From positions 1 to 64,000 of the forward strand of contig NZ_MUNS01000033.1 in NCBI RefSeq assembly GCF_002002705.1: a stretch of DNA of 64,000 nucleotides, in the 5' to 3' direction. The stretch comes from Polaromonas sp. C04. Its GTDB lineage: Bacteria; Pseudomonadota; Gammaproteobacteria; Burkholderiales; Burkholderiaceae_C. The notes beneath the pieces were generated by a model. That model was not told the origin of the DNA. It ran no database searches and saw only the letters and a program-made list of their open reading frames with translations. Shown one piece after another: positions 8,878-18,736 of the stretch. The position numbers and the translations under genes are program-made. The number at the start of each line of letters is the position of its first letter. The stretch's first letter is position 1.

Positions 8878-9537
8878 ATGCGTGCGCGGCAATTTGACCT
8901 GATCGCCTTTGACTGGGACGGCACGCTGTTCGATTCCACGGCCATCATCACGCGCTGCATCCAGCTGGCCGTGCGCGATGTCGGCGGCACGGTGCCCAGC
9001 GACAAGGAGGCCGCCTACGTGATCGGCATGGGGCTGATGCAGGCGCTGGCGCACGCCGCGCCCGACGTACCTGCGTTCAAATATCCGGAACTTGGCGCGC
9101 GCTACCGTTTTCACTATATGGCTCGCCAGAGCGATATAGTCCTGTTCGAGGGCGTGCTGCCGCTGCTGGCCGACCTGAAGGCGCGCCATTATTTGCTGGC
9201 GGTCGCCACCGGCAAGAGCCGGCGCGGGCTCGACGAGGCGCTGCGAAGCTCACAGCTCGCGGGCCGCTTCGACGGCTCGCGCACCGCCGATGAGACGGCC
9301 GGCAAGCCCGATCCGCGCATGCTGCACGAATTGATGGCCGAATTTGGCGTGCCGCCCGAACGCACGCTGATGATCGGCGACACCACACACGACCTGCAGA
9401 TGGCTTTGAGCGCTGGCTGCGCCAGCGTGGGCGTGAGCTACGGCGCGCACGAGCCCGGTGACTTCGAGGCGCTCGGCCCGCGCGTGGTCGCGCATTCGGT
9501 GCGCGCGTTGCACGACTGGTTGCTGCAAAACGCCTGA
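8878..9537 (+). CDS. HAD-family phosphatase, Gph/PGP-like
   Basis: A haloacid-dehalogenase phosphatase with motif I FDWDGTLFDST (nucleophile Asp), motif II ATGKSRRGL, and motif III/IV KPDPRMLHE and MIGDTTHDLQMA. It resembles phosphoglycolate phosphatase-like proteins encoded next to rluC in beta- and gamma-proteobacteria; the physiological substrate is unknown. ATG 8878 is chosen, four bases after the rluC stop; an in-frame ATG at 8851 would overlap rluC by 23 bases and add nine residues. The short spacing implies an operon with rluC and the downstream Rieske protein and peptidase genes. Confidence 0.88.
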   Translation: MRARQFDLIAFDWDGTLFDSTAIITRCIQLAVRDVGGTVPSDKEAAYVIGMGLMQALAHAAPDVPAFKYPELGARYRFHYMARQSDIVLFEGVLPLLADLKARHYLLAVATGKSRRGLDEALRSSQLAGRFDGSRTADETAGKPDPRMLHELMAEFGVPPERTLMIGDTTHDLQMALSAGCASVGVSYGAHEPGDFEALGPRVVAHSVRALHDWLLQNA

Positions 9538-9546
9538 GCGCGACGC

Positions 9547-9912
9547 ATGAACCCCCTGATTGCACTGTGCAACGCCTCGGACCTGAAGGAGGGCGGCGAG
9601 GCGGTTCCGTTTGACGTGATCTTTGGCGGCCAGACCTGCCGCGCCTTCGCCATCCGCTTCGAGGGCCGGGCGCACGCCTACCTGAATCGCTGCGCCCATG
9701 TGGCGATGGAACTCGACTACCGGCCGAACCGGTTTTTTGACGACACGGGCCAATGGCTGATCTGCGCCATCCATGGCGCGGTGTACCGCCCCGACACGGG
9801 CGCATGCGGCGGCGGCCCCTGCCGCGGTGGTCTGGTCAAGATACCGCTGTCCGAGCAGGACGGTGTGGTGCACTGGCATACTGCACACAATCTTTTACCT
9901 GTCGAGTTTTGA
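9547..9912 (+). CDS. Small Rieske [2Fe-2S] ferredoxin-like protein
   Basis: A 121-residue stand-alone Rieske domain. The two cluster-binding motifs are CAHVAME (Cys-X-His) and CAIHGAVYRPDTGACGGGPC (Cys-X-X-His), with the GxCxGGPC-like loop typical of Rieske proteins. There is no signal peptide or membrane segment, so it is probably cytosolic and redox-active. It sits nine bases after the HAD gene and just before the peptidase gene. The partner enzyme is not evident; in other genomes similar proteins are annotated only as Rieske 2Fe-2S proteins. Confidence 0.85.
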   Translation: MNPLIALCNASDLKEGGEAVPFDVIFGGQTCRAFAIRFEGRAHAYLNRCAHVAMELDYRPNRFFDDTGQWLICAIHGAVYRPDTGACGGGPCRGGLVKIPLSEQDGVVHWHTAHNLLPVEF

Positions 9913-9913
9913 C

Positions 9914-10924
9914 ATGACTGACTCCAATAGCCCGCAAGGCCCCGAAGAATTTACACAGGCTGCTACAAAGTCGGTAGCAAACAGCAGCGCGACGAATGCC
10001 CCCGGCTGGGAGCGCGCCGCGCTGGAAAAATTGGCCTTTGCCGCGCTCAACGAGCAAAAGTCCTCGCGCCGCTGGAAAACCTTCACCCGGCTGGCCTGGC
10101 TGGCGTTTTTTGTCTTTATCGTGTGGGCCGTCATGCACCGGGGCAGCGCCAGCACCGACAAGAGCACGGCGCATACCGCCGTGGTCGACATCAAGGGCGA
10201 AATTGCCTCGGGTGGCGAGACCAGCGCCGACGCCGTGGTGGAGGCGCTGCGCAGCGCGTTTGACGACGACGGCTCCAAGGCGGTGGTGCTGTTGTGCAAT
10301 TCGCCGGGCGGCAGCCCGGTGCAGGCCGGCATCATGAACGACGAAATCTACCGCCTGAAAGCCAAATACAAGAAGCCCGTATATGCGGTGGTGGAGGAGT
10401 CCTGCGCCTCGGCGGCCTACTATACCGTGGTGGCGGCCGACAAGATCTTTGTCGACAAGGCCAGCATCGTGGGCAGCATTGGCGTGCTGATGGACGGTTT
10501 TGGCTTTACCGGGCTGATGGACAAGCTGGGCATCGAGCGCCGGCTCCTGACCGCTGGCGAAAACAAAGGCTTTCTGGACCCGTTCAGCCCGCAGACCGAC
10601 AGGCAGCGCGCCTACGCCCAGGTCATGCTCGACCAGATCCACCAGCAGTTCATCGACGTGGTGAAGAAGGGGCGCGGCGAGCGCCTGCACGAAACGCCCG
10701 AAACCTTCAGCGGCCTGTTCTGGACCGGCCAGCAAGCCATTGACCTGGGGCTGGCCGATCAGCTAGGCAGCCTCGACTACGTGGCGCGCGAGGTCGTCAA
10801 GGCCGAAGACATCGTCGACTACACGCAGCGCGCCAACGTGGCCGAGCGGCTGGCCAAGAAGTTTGGCGCTTCGGTCGGCGAAGGCGCGGTGCGGGCCCTG
10901 GAGGCGATTCCGGCGCTGCACTGA
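9914..10924 (+). CDS. sppA: Signal peptide peptidase SppA-type, S49 family
   Basis: A membrane-anchored serine protease that degrades cleaved signal peptides. The 336-residue protein starts at ATG 9914, almost touching the Rieske stop. It has one membrane segment (about residues 55-74, RLAWLAFFVFIVWAVM) and then the periplasmic S49 fold. The likely nucleophile is Ser166 (EESCASAAYY) and the general base Lys218 (AGENKGFLDP). The oxyanion region is CNSPGGSPVQAG. The N-terminal 50 residues are poorly conserved and contain a partial dispersed repeat at 9962-9990. The gene ends head to head with the minus-strand methylase gene, with adjacent stop codons. Confidence 0.93.
   Translation: MTDSNSPQGPEEFTQAATKSVANSSATNAPGWERAALEKLAFAALNEQKSSRRWKTFTRLAWLAFFVFIVWAVMHRGSASTDKSTAHTAVVDIKGEIASGGETSADAVVEALRSAFDDDGSKAVVLLCNSPGGSPVQAGIMNDEIYRLKAKYKKPVYAVVEESCASAAYYTVVAADKIFVDKASIVGSIGVLMDGFGFTGLMDKLGIERRLLTAGENKGFLDPFSPQTDRQRAYAQVMLDQIHQQFIDVVKKGRGERLHETPETFSGLFWTGQQAIDLGLADQLGSLDYVAREVVKAEDIVDYTQRANVAERLAKKFGASVGEGAVRALEAIPALH
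9962..9990 (+). repeat. Partial GCTAY...GTAGC element in sppA
   Basis: GCTAC, seven bases, then GTAGCA (9962-9979) forms the left palindromic half of the dispersed family. The GGGCT part is not clearly present at the expected distance. It is in frame in the variable N-terminal tail. Confidence 0.4.
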
Positions 10925-11704
10925 TCAGCGCCCGATGGCAAACACAGCCGGCGTCTGGTTGTCGGGCCCGCCCCCGTGCTGGCGCCATTGCTTCACCGAC
11001 TGGCTGCGCGTGGCGGCGCTGGCCAGCGTGAGTCCACTGCTGACGGCCAGCCGGGTGCCCGGCTGCAGCGCTTGCAGCAGCGCCTGCAGCAGCACGGCAT
11101 TGCGGTACGGGGTTTCGATGAAGAGCTGGGTCTGGCCCGTTTTCAACGCCAGCGACTCCAGTTCGCGGATTCGGCTGGTGCGCTGCGCCGCGTCTTGCGG
11201 CAGGTAACCAACAAAAGCAAAGTTCTGTCCGTTCAGGCCGCTGGCGGCCAGCGCCAGCAGCAGCGACACGGGGCCCACCAGCGGCAGCACGGCCAGCCCC
11301 AGATCGTGCGCCGCCCGCACCACCGAGGAGCCCGGATCGGCCACGGCCGGCATGCCGGCCTCGCTGACCAGGCCCATGTCATGCCCCTGCAGGGCCGGCG
11401 CCAGCAAGGGCCGTGCGTCGAAGTTGCCGCTGTGATCGCCCTTCTTGTGCACCTCGCGCGGCAACTCCTGAATTTGTAGCGCCTGCAGCTGGTGTGACAA
11501 GGGCTGCAGCTCGTTTACGCGTTTAAGGCAGGCGCGCAGGGTTTTCGCGTTCTCGCACACCCAGTGCTCCAGCCGCGCCGCGACCTGCAGCGTGGCCAGC
11601 GGCATCACGTCGGCAAGCGGGGTTTGCTGCTCGCAGCCAAAGTCCAGCGGCGCGGGCACGAGGTAGAGCTTGCCGAGGCGAGGCGCGCTGCCGGGCTGCG
11701 CCAT
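10925..11704 (-). CDS. SAM-dependent methyltransferase, tetrapyrrole methylase (RsmI-like) family
   Basis: It is about 259 residues and resembles the RsmI 16S rRNA C1402 2'-O-methyltransferase family: GKLYLVPAPLDFG at the N-terminus, LVSEAGMPAVADPGSSVVRAA where RsmI has ISDAGTP...DPG, and PLVGPVSLLLALAASGLNG. The central part (about residues 45-90) diverges from classical RsmI, so it may be a paralogue with another substrate. The start is ATG 11704 (GTG 11707 is possible); it overlaps the maf stop by three bases, which indicates coupling with maf. A dispersed repeat (11464-11520) lies in the divergent part. Confidence 0.8.
   Translation of the reverse strand: MAQPGSAPRLGKLYLVPAPLDFGCEQQTPLADVMPLATLQVAARLEHWVCENAKTLRACLKRVNELQPLSHQLQALQIQELPREVHKKGDHSGNFDARPLLAPALQGHDMGLVSEAGMPAVADPGSSVVRAAHDLGLAVLPLVGPVSLLLALAASGLNGQNFAFVGYLPQDAAQRTSRIRELESLALKTGQTQLFIETPYRNAVLLQALLQALQPGTRLAVSSGLTLASAATRSQSVKQWRQHGGGPDNQTPAVFAIGR
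11464..11520 (+). repeat. GCTAY-N19-GGGCT dispersed element inside the RsmI-like gene
   Basis: TTTGTAGCG (ends 11481), a 19-nt spacer (11482-11500), then GGGCTG (11501-11506). The outer GCTAC arm is degenerate. It lies antisense to the gene, inside its least conserved segment. Confidence 0.5.
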
Positions 11705-12318
11705 CACAACACCTTCACGCCGGCCGCGCGAATCATGCGGCAGGTGCGGATCAGCGGCAGGCCGACCAGCGCGGTCGGGTCGTCGCTCTCGATGGCGTCG
11801 AGCAGCGCGATGCCGAGCCCCTCGCTTTTGGCGCTGCCGGCGCAGTCGTAGGGCTGCTCGGCTTGCAGATACGCCTCGATCTCCGTATCGCTCAAGTCAC
11901 GAAACTTCACGTGGACCGGGGCCAGTTCCGTCTGCGCAAAGCCGGTCTGCGCGCACACCACGGCCACCGCCGTCTGGAAAATGACCGTCCGGCCGCGCAT
12001 GCGGCGCAGTTGCTGGGTGGCGCGCTCGTGCGTGCCGGGCTTGCCCAGCGGTTCGCCGGCCAGGTCCGCGACCTGGTCCGAGCCGATCACCACGGCGTCG
12101 GGGAACTGACTGGCGACGGCCTGCGCCTTGGCCAGCGCGAGGCGGCACGCCAGGCCGGCGGGCGCCTCGCCCGGCCGCGGCGTTTCATCGACTTGGGGTG
12201 CGGCCACTTCAAAGGGGATGCGCAGGCGCTGCAGCAGTTCGCGCCGGTAGCGCGAGGTCGAACCGAGCACCAGTGCACGTGGTGCTGCAGGGGGCGATTG
12301 AGCAAAAACTTGAGGCAT
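11704..12318 (-). CDS. Maf-family nucleotide pyrophosphatase, YceF type (7-methyl-GTP pyrophosphatase)
   Basis: Maf proteins hydrolyse non-canonical nucleoside triphosphates; the YceF branch prefers m7GTP. The 204-residue protein has LVLGSTSRYRRELLQRL (substrate loop), the catalytic GSDQVADLAGEPLGKPG (SDQV is typical of YceF, versus SDTV in YhdE) and the C-terminal DPTALVGLPLI. It is divergent to the DUF177-rpmF operon, as in many beta- and gamma-proteobacteria where yceF lies beside yceD-rpmF-plsX. The same operon continues into the RsmI-like methylase gene. There is an N-terminal extension of about 13 residues before the conserved domain. Confidence 0.93.
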   Translation of the reverse strand: MPQVFAQSPPAAPRALVLGSTSRYRRELLQRLRIPFEVAAPQVDETPRPGEAPAGLACRLALAKAQAVASQFPDAVVIGSDQVADLAGEPLGKPGTHERATQQLRRMRGRTVIFQTAVAVVCAQTGFAQTELAPVHVKFRDLSDTEIEAYLQAEQPYDCAGSAKSEGLGIALLDAIESDDPTALVGLPLIRTCRMIRAAGVKVL

Positions 12319-12344
12319 GCGGGGATTCTCTTACACTGACAGCC

Positions 12345-12893
12345 ATGAAAACCGGTTTTGTTGCCAGCCGTCTCGACGTCAAGGCCTTCGCGCAAGCGGC
12401 AGGGCAGTTGGCGGCGCAGGACACGCTACAGAAATATGAGCGCCTTCTGCAGGAGACGCAGGGACTGGGAGCCGATTTGCCTCTCAACTGGGCGGCCACG
12501 GGCGAGTTGCGTGCAGTGCCGGGCGAGGCGGACCAGGTCTGGCTGCACCTGAAGGTTGACGCGACCCTGCCGCTGACCTGCCAGCGCTGCCTCGGCCCGG
12601 TCGATGTGAGCGTGGCGGTGGATCGCGCTTTCCGCTTCGTGGCCGACGAAGAAACCGCGGCCGCGCAGGATGACGATTGTGAGGAAGACCTGCTGGTGCT
12701 CAGTCACGATCTCGACTTGCGCGCGCTGATCGAGGACGAGGTACTGATGGAGCTGCCTCATCTGCCGCGCCATGAGGTGTGCCCGGTAGACGTGAAGTTA
12801 GCGGTCGCTGACGAGGCGTTCGAGGCGGAGATGGTGGCCAAGCCCAATCCGTTTGCCGTACTGGCCAGGCTCAAAGGGGATAAAGCCAGTTAA
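12345..12893 (+). CDS. YceD/DUF177 family protein (large ribosomal subunit accumulation)
   Basis: A 182-residue protein of the DUF177/YceD family, encoded before rpmF in most proteobacteria and linked in E. coli and plants to 23S rRNA accumulation. The Cys pair in LPLTCQRCLGPVDV, together with the later HEVCPVD Cys, may bind a metal (inference). The acidic stretch AAQDDDCEEDLLVL and the C-terminal NPFAVLARLKGDK are typical. ATG 12345 follows a TACACT -10-like hexamer at 12332-12337 and starts 27 bp from the divergent maf. It probably begins the transcript that continues into rpmF, plsX and the fab genes. Confidence 0.9.
   Translation: MKTGFVASRLDVKAFAQAAGQLAAQDTLQKYERLLQETQGLGADLPLNWAATGELRAVPGEADQVWLHLKVDATLPLTCQRCLGPVDVSVAVDRAFRFVADEETAAAQDDDCEEDLLVLSHDLDLRALIEDEVLMELPHLPRHEVCPVDVKLAVADEAFEAEMVAKPNPFAVLARLKGDKAS
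12425..12475 (+). repeat. Possible GCTAY-N19-GGGCT element inside the yceD gene
   Basis: GCTAC (12425-12429), GAGCG (to 12442), a 19-nt spacer (12443-12461) containing TGCAG at the expected place, then GGACTG. It is weaker than the others, with two core mismatches, and could be chance. Confidence 0.35.
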
Positions 12894-12914
12894 ATCAAGG
12901 AGTTGGGCTATAAT
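12886..12914 (+). promoter_or_regulatory. Possible rpmF promoter
   Basis: A perfect TATAAT at 12909-12914, 16 bp after the yceD stop and 88 bp before rpmF. No good -35 hexamer is seen 17 bp upstream, so the call rests on the -10 box alone. It would give rpmF its own strong transcript. Confidence 0.35.
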
Positions 12915-13002
12915 CGCAGGCTCAGCGCGGATCAGGGGCGTCATCCTGTTTGCGCATGGATACGATCCTTTTAGTCAACCGCATTAATTCCAGGAGCCAA
13001 CC

Positions 13003-13185
13003 ATGGCCGTCCAGCAGAACAAAAAGTCACCTTCCAAGCGCGGCATGCACCGTTCGCACAACGCCCTGAATGTGCCGGGCATCGCGGTGGAACCCACCAC
13101 CGGCGAGACGCATTTGCGTCACCACATCAGCCCGAACGGCTTCTACCGTGGCCGCCAGGTGCTCAAGAACAAGTCTGAAGCCTGA
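13003..13185 (+). CDS. rpmF: 50S ribosomal protein L32
   Basis: The 60-residue L32 starts [20 protein letters not shown] and has the family [21 protein letters not shown]. It is very basic, as expected for a ribosomal protein. CCAGGAGCC eight bases before the ATG is a good ribosome binding site. It sits between yceD and plsX, the universal proteobacterial order, and is followed by a hairpin with a T-rich tail that may set L32 expression apart from the fatty-acid genes. Zinc-ribbon cysteines found in some L32 variants are absent, so this is the zinc-free type. Confidence 0.97.
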   Translation: MAVQQNKKSPSKRGMHRSHNALNVPGIAVEPTTGETHLRHHISPNGFYRGRQVLKNKSEA

Positions 13186-13200
13186 TTGCGTTTCAGTGCC

Positions 13201-13244
13201 AGGGCCCGGCGCTACAGTTTGAGTAGCAACGGGCCTTTGTTTTG
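13201..13244 (+). terminator. Intrinsic terminator or attenuator after rpmF
   Basis: A two-part stem: GGCCCG (13203-13208) pairs with CGGGCC (13230-13235), and GCTAC (13211-13215) pairs with GTAGC (13223-13227), with a 7-nt loop. TTTGTTTT follows. Because plsX continues on the same strand, partial read-through is likely. Confidence 0.75.
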
Positions 13245-13303
13245 ATGCCTGCCGTCTCCGGTTGTCCCGCGCAGAGCCGCCCTGCTGGCAGGGTGAGCCG
13301 CTC

Positions 13304-14356
13304 GTGATCACCCTTGCAGTCGACTGCATGGGGGGTGATCACGGCCCCGGCGTCACGCTGCCGGCGTGCCGGAGCTTCCTTGAAAACCATCCCGACGCCG
13401 AGCTCCTGCTGGTGGGCCTGCCCGCGAGCCTGGCCGCGTTCACGCACGAGCGCGCCCGCATGGTGGCGGCCACCGAGGTGGTCAGCATGGACGATTCGAT
13501 CGAAGTGGCGCTGCGCCGCAAAAAAGACTCCTCCATGCGCGTGGCGATTGCCCAGGTGAAGAACGGCGCGGCGCAGGCGGCGGTGTCGGCCGGCAATACC
13601 GGCGCGCTGATGGCGATCGCGCGTTACCTGCTCAAGACGCTGGACGGCATCGACCGTCCGGCCATTGCCGGGCAAATCCCGAATGCCAAGGGTGCGGCCA
13701 CGACGGTGCTGGATCTGGGCGCCAATGTGGACTGCACGGCGGAGCACCTGCTGCAGTTTGCCGTGATGGGCTCGGCCCTGGTGTCAGTGCTGAGCGACAA
13801 CGAGAGTCCGACGGTCGGTCTGCTCAATATTGGCGAAGAAGCGATCAAAGGCAACGACATCATCAAGCAGGCCGGTGAATTGCTGCGAACGGCGGCCGGC
13901 CTGGGTGATTTGAATTTTTATGGCAATGTCGAGGGCAACGACATTTTCAAGGGCACCACCGACATCGTGGTGTGCGACGGTTTTGTCGGCAACGTGGCGC
14001 TGAAGACCAGCGAAGGCCTGGCGACGATGATGGGCAACTTCATCAAGCTGGAGTTTTCACGCAATTTCCTGACGAAAATCGCGGCGGTTGCGGCCTACCC
14101 CGTTTTAAAAGCATTTAAAAGCCGCATGGATCACCGGCGCTACAACGGCGCGGCGCTGCTGGGCCTGCGCGGCCTGGTGTTCAAGAGCCATGGCTCAGCC
14201 GATGCCTTTGCCTTCGGGCAGGCGCTGAGCCGCGCGTATGATGCCGCTAAACACAATTTGCTCGACCGTGTCCAGGCCCGAATTGCTCATGCGGCGCCCC
14301 TCTTGGTGTCTGCCGAACCGATCGCAGAGCCTGTCATGGCGGCACCGATACTCTAA
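13304..14356 (+). CDS. plsX: Phosphate acyltransferase PlsX
   Basis: PlsX converts acyl-ACP to acyl-phosphate for phospholipid synthesis at the inner membrane. The 350-residue protein is started at GTG 13304 ([16 protein letters not shown]), matching the usual N-terminus, with AGGGTGAG eight bases upstream. Longer in-frame starts (13262) would add non-conserved residues. Family marks are [38 protein letters not shown] and [17 protein letters not shown]. It lies between rpmF and fabH as usual and is part of the fatty-acid cluster. Confidence 0.95.
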   Translation: MITLAVDCMGGDHGPGVTLPACRSFLENHPDAELLLVGLPASLAAFTHERARMVAATEVVSMDDSIEVALRRKKDSSMRVAIAQVKNGAAQAAVSAGNTGALMAIARYLLKTLDGIDRPAIAGQIPNAKGAATTVLDLGANVDCTAEHLLQFAVMGSALVSVLSDNESPTVGLLNIGEEAIKGNDIIKQAGELLRTAAGLGDLNFYGNVEGNDIFKGTTDIVVCDGFVGNVALKTSEGLATMMGNFIKLEFSRNFLTKIAAVAAYPVLKAFKSRMDHRRYNGAALLGLRGLVFKSHGSADAFAFGQALSRAYDAAKHNLLDRVQARIAHAAPLLVSAEPIAEPVMAAPIL

Positions 14357-14362
14357 AGCGCA

Positions 14363-15340
14363 ATGAAACGATATTCCCGCATCACGGGCACCGGCAGCTA
14401 TCTGCCTCCCCGCCGGCTCAGCAATGCCGACCTGGTGGCCGAACTGGCCACCAGGGGCATTGAAACCTCGGACCAATGGATTGTCGAGCGCACCGGCATC
14501 CGGGCCCGGTATTTTTGCGCGCCCGGCGTGACCTGCAGCGACCTGGCACTGGTAGCCGCCCAAAATGCCCTGCAGGCCGCCGGCGTTGACGCCAAAGACG
14601 TCGACCTGATCATCGTGGCCACGTCCACGCCCGACATGGTGTTTCCGTCCAGCGCCTGCATCCTGCAGCACAAGCTGGGCATCGCGGGCTGCCCCGCGTT
14701 CGACGTGCAGGCGGTGTGCAGCGGCTTTGTCTATGCGCTGGCCGTGGCCGATGCGATGATCCAGAACGGCACCGCCAGCCGCGCGCTGGTGATCGGCGCC
14801 GAAGTGTTTTCGCGCATCCTCGACTTCAACGACCGCACCACCTGCGTGCTGTTTGGCGATGGCGCCGGCGCCGTGCTGCTGGAGGCCTCCGACACGCCCG
14901 GGATTCTGGCCACCGATCTGCATGCCGACGGCAAATACGCCAGCATTTTGTGCGTGCCCGGCAGCGTCTCGGGCGGCGAGGTGCTGGGCCACCCGCTGCT
15001 CACGATGGATGGCCAGGCCGTGTTCAAGCTGGCGGTCGGGGTGCTCGACCAGTCGGCCCGCGCCGTCCTGGCCAAGGCCGGCAAGACCGAGGCCGATATC
15101 GATTGGCTGATTCCGCACCAGGCCAACATCCGCATCATGCAAAGCACGGCGCGCCGGCTGAAGATGTCGATGGACAAGGTCATCGTCACGGTCGACGAGC
15201 ACGGCAACACTTCGGCCGCCTCGATTCCGCTGGCGCTCGATTCGGCGGTGCGCGCCAGCAAGGTCAAAAAGGGCGAGACGATCCTGCTCGAAGGCGTTGG
15301 CGGCGGCTTCACCTGGGGTTCGGTGCTATTAGAGTTGTAG
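14363..15340 (+). CDS. fabH: 3-oxoacyl-ACP synthase III (KAS III)
   Basis: FabH starts each fatty acid by condensing acetyl-CoA with malonyl-ACP. The 325-residue protein has the catalytic triad Cys119 (DVQAVCSGF), His252 ([10 protein letters not shown]) and Asn282 (EHGNTSAAS), plus the C-terminal [15 protein letters not shown]. It begins six bases after plsX. The last codons and the TAG stop lie inside a copy of the dispersed repeat (GTGCTATTAGAGTTGTAG), so the C-terminus uses the codon TTA, unusual for this GC-rich gene. Activity should be unaffected because all core motifs are present. Confidence 0.97.
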   Translation: MKRYSRITGTGSYLPPRRLSNADLVAELATRGIETSDQWIVERTGIRARYFCAPGVTCSDLALVAAQNALQAAGVDAKDVDLIIVATSTPDMVFPSSACILQHKLGIAGCPAFDVQAVCSGFVYALAVADAMIQNGTASRALVIGAEVFSRILDFNDRTTCVLFGDGAGAVLLEASDTPGILATDLHADGKYASILCVPGSVSGGEVLGHPLLTMDGQAVFKLAVGVLDQSARAVLAKAGKTEADIDWLIPHQANIRIMQSTARRLKMSMDKVIVTVDEHGNTSAASIPLALDSAVRASKVKKGETILLEGVGGGFTWGSVLLEL

Positions 15341-15384
15341 CTGCAAGTGCAGCCTGTTTAAGGGCTCGTGCCTGTTTTGATTCA
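15325..15384 (+). repeat. GCTAY-N19-GGGCT dispersed element spanning the fabH stop
   Basis: GCTAT (15325-15329), GTAGCT (15337-15342), 19-nt spacer (15343-15361) with GTGCAG at positions 5-10, GGGCTC (15362-15367), then GTGCCTGTTTTGATT. The TAG of GTAGCT is the fabH stop codon. Confidence 0.75.
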
Positions 15385-15392
15385 ATAAATTC

Positions 15393-16339
15393 ATGAAATC
15401 TTTTGCCTTTGTCTTTCCCGGTCAGGGTTCCCAGTCGGTGGGTATGCTGGGTGCGTGGGGCGACCATCCGGTGGTCGCGCAGACGCTCCAGGAAGCGTCC
15501 GACGCGCTGCATGAAGACGTGGCCCGCCTGATCCAGGAAGGCCCGAAAGAAGCGCTGGCGCTGACCACCAACACCCAGCCCGTGATGCTGGTCGCCGGCG
15601 TCGCTGCCTACCGCGCCTGGATGGCCGAGACCGGCGCGGCCCCGGCCGTGGTCGCGGGCCACTCGCTGGGCGAGTATTCGGCGCTGGTCGCCGCCGGCGT
15701 GCTGAGCCTGGCGCAGGCGGCGCCGCTGGTGCGTCTGCGCGCGCAGGCCATGCAGGATGCGGTGCCGGTGGGCGTCGGTGCGATGGCGGCGATCCTGGGT
15801 CTCGATGCTTCGAAAGTGATAGCGGGGTGCGCAGAAGTGACGCGGGCTTTCGGCCCAAACTCTGCCGAAGTGGTGGAAGCGGTGAATTTCAATGACCCGG
15901 CGCAAACCGTGATCGCCGGCAGCAAGGCCGCGGTGGACAAGGCTTGCGAAGTGTTGAAGGCGGCCGGCGCCAAGCGCGCGCTGCCGCTGCCGGTGTCGGC
16001 CCCGTTCCATTCCAGCCTGATGAAGCCGGCCGCCGAAAAACTCAAGGCCGCGTTGGCCGCGACGGTGCTGGCCGCGCCGCAAATCCCGGTGATCAACAAC
16101 ATCGACGTGGCGGTCGAGGTCGATGCCGACCGCATCCGCGACGCGCTGGTGCGCCAGGCCTTCGGCCCGGTGCGCTGGGTCGAGTGCGTGACCGCCATCA
16201 AGGCGCGCGGCGTGACCACGCTGGTCGAGTGCGGACCCGGCAAGGTGCTGGCCGGCCTGGTACGGCGCATCGACGCCGAGCTCACGGGCCTGGCCCTGTT
16301 CGATCCGGCCACGCTGGCCGAAGCCCGGGGGATTCTGCA

Positions 16340-16343
<4 letters not shown>
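15393..16343 (+). CDS. fabD: Malonyl-CoA:ACP transacylase
   Basis: FabD loads malonyl groups onto ACP. The 316-residue protein has QGSQSVGM near the start, the nucleophile Ser91 in GHSLGEYSA and His206 in LPVSAPFHSSLM. Gly/Val-rich ends match the family. At residues about 139-158 (ASKVIAGCAEVTRAFGPNSA) the gene carries a dispersed repeat copy, in a loop where homologues such as E. coli FabD have unrelated sequence. The 3' end overlaps fabG by four bases (ATGA), so translation is probably coupled. Confidence 0.96.
15807..15865 (+). repeat. GCTAY-N19-GGGCT dispersed element inside fabD
   Basis: GCTTC...GATAGCG (ends 15824), a 19-nt spacer (15825-15843) with GCGCAG at positions 5-10, then GGGCTTTCGGCC. 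It is in frame and encodes a surface loop of FabD. Confidence 0.65.
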
Positions 16344-17433
<1,090 letters not shown>

Positions 17434-17453
17434 CTTCCACAGGATTCAAGCGC

Positions 17454-18701
17454 ATGAGCCGTCGCCGCGTCGTCGTGACCGGCCTGGGTTGCATCAGCCC
17501 CGTGGGCAACACGGTGGCCGAGGCCTGGGCCAACCTGCTCGCCGGACAGTCCGGCATCGACCTCATCACGAAGTTCGATGCCTCGAACTTCGCCTGCAAG
17601 ATCGCGGGCGAGGTCAAGGGACTTGATCTGGAGGCTTATCTCAGCGTCAAGGATGCGCGCGGGATGGACGCTTTCATCCATTTCGGGATTGCGGCTGCGG
17701 CCCAGGCCGTGGCCGATGCGGGCCTGCCGACCGGAAGCGCCCTGAGCGAAGAACTGGCGACGCGCATCGGCTGCGTGATCGGCTCGGGCATCGGCGGCCT
17801 GCCGATGATCGAGGCCACCCACACAGAACTGACCAACCGCGGCCCGCGCCGCATCACCCCGTTCTTTGTGCCGGCGTCCATCGTCAATATGGTGGCGGGC
17901 CATGTGTCGATACGCTTTGGCTTCAAGGGGCCCAACATTGCGATCGCCACGGCCTGCACCACGGGCCTGCACTGCATTGGCGAGGCCGGCCGCATGATCG
18001 AATACGGCGATGCCGACATCATCGTGGCGGGTGGCTCGGAAGCCACCATCTCACCGCTCGGCGTGGGCGGGTTTGCCGCCATGCGGGCGCTGTCCACGCG
18101 TAACGACGACCCCAAGACGGCATCGCGCCCCTGGGACAAGGACCGCGACGGCTTTGTGCTGGGCGAGGGTGCGGGCATGCTGGTGCTTGAAGAATACGAG
18201 CATGCCAAGGCGCGTGGCGCCAAAATCTACGCCGAACTGGCGGGCTTTGGCATGAGCGCCGACGCCGGCCACATGACGGCGCCGAACATGGACGGCCCGC
18301 GCCGCGCCATGCTCAACGCGCTGCGCAACGCGGGTGTCAACGCCGACCAGGTGAACTACCTGAATGCGCACGGCACCTCCACGCCGCTGGGCGACATCAA
18401 CGAGTGCAACGCCATCAAGGCCGCGCTCGGAGACCATGCGAAGAAAATGGTGGTCAACTCCACCAAGTCCATGACCGGCCATCTGCTGGGCGGCGCCGGC
18501 GGCATCGAGAGCGTGTTCACCGTGCTCGCCCTGCACCATCAAATAAGCCCGCCGACCACGAATATCTTCAACCAGGACCCCGAATGCGATCTGGACTTCT
18601 GCGCCAACACGGCGCGGGACATGAAGATCGACGTGGCGGTGAAGAACAATTTCGGCTTTGGCGGCACGAACGGGACGCTCGTCTTCAAACGCGCCCCCTG
18701 A
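17454..18701 (+). CDS. fabF: 3-oxoacyl-ACP synthase II (KAS II)
   Basis: FabF performs the chain-elongating condensation of acyl-ACP with malonyl-ACP. The 415-residue protein has the Cys-His-His triad: Cys168 ([10 protein letters not shown]), His306 ([12 protein letters not shown]) and His343 ([10 protein letters not shown]), and ends in [15 protein letters not shown]. It follows acpP by 20 bases, completing the plsX-fabH-fabD-fabG-acpP-fabF set. A well-conserved, intact gene. Confidence 0.98.
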   Translation: MSRRRVVVTGLGCISPVGNTVAEAWANLLAGQSGIDLITKFDASNFACKIAGEVKGLDLEAYLSVKDARGMDAFIHFGIAAAAQAVADAGLPTGSALSEELATRIGCVIGSGIGGLPMIEATHTELTNRGPRRITPFFVPASIVNMVAGHVSIRFGFKGPNIAIATACTTGLHCIGEAGRMIEYGDADIIVAGGSEATISPLGVGGFAAMRALSTRNDDPKTASRPWDKDRDGFVLGEGAGMLVLEEYEHAKARGAKIYAELAGFGMSADAGHMTAPNMDGPRRAMLNALRNAGVNADQVNYLNAHGTSTPLGDINECNAIKAALGDHAKKMVVNSTKSMTGHLLGGAGGIESVFTVLALHHQISPPTTNIFNQDPECDLDFCANTARDMKIDVAVKNNFGFGGTNGTLVFKRAP

Positions 18702-18736
18702 CGCTCAAGCTTCTCTGAATTTTCCAGAATCACCTG

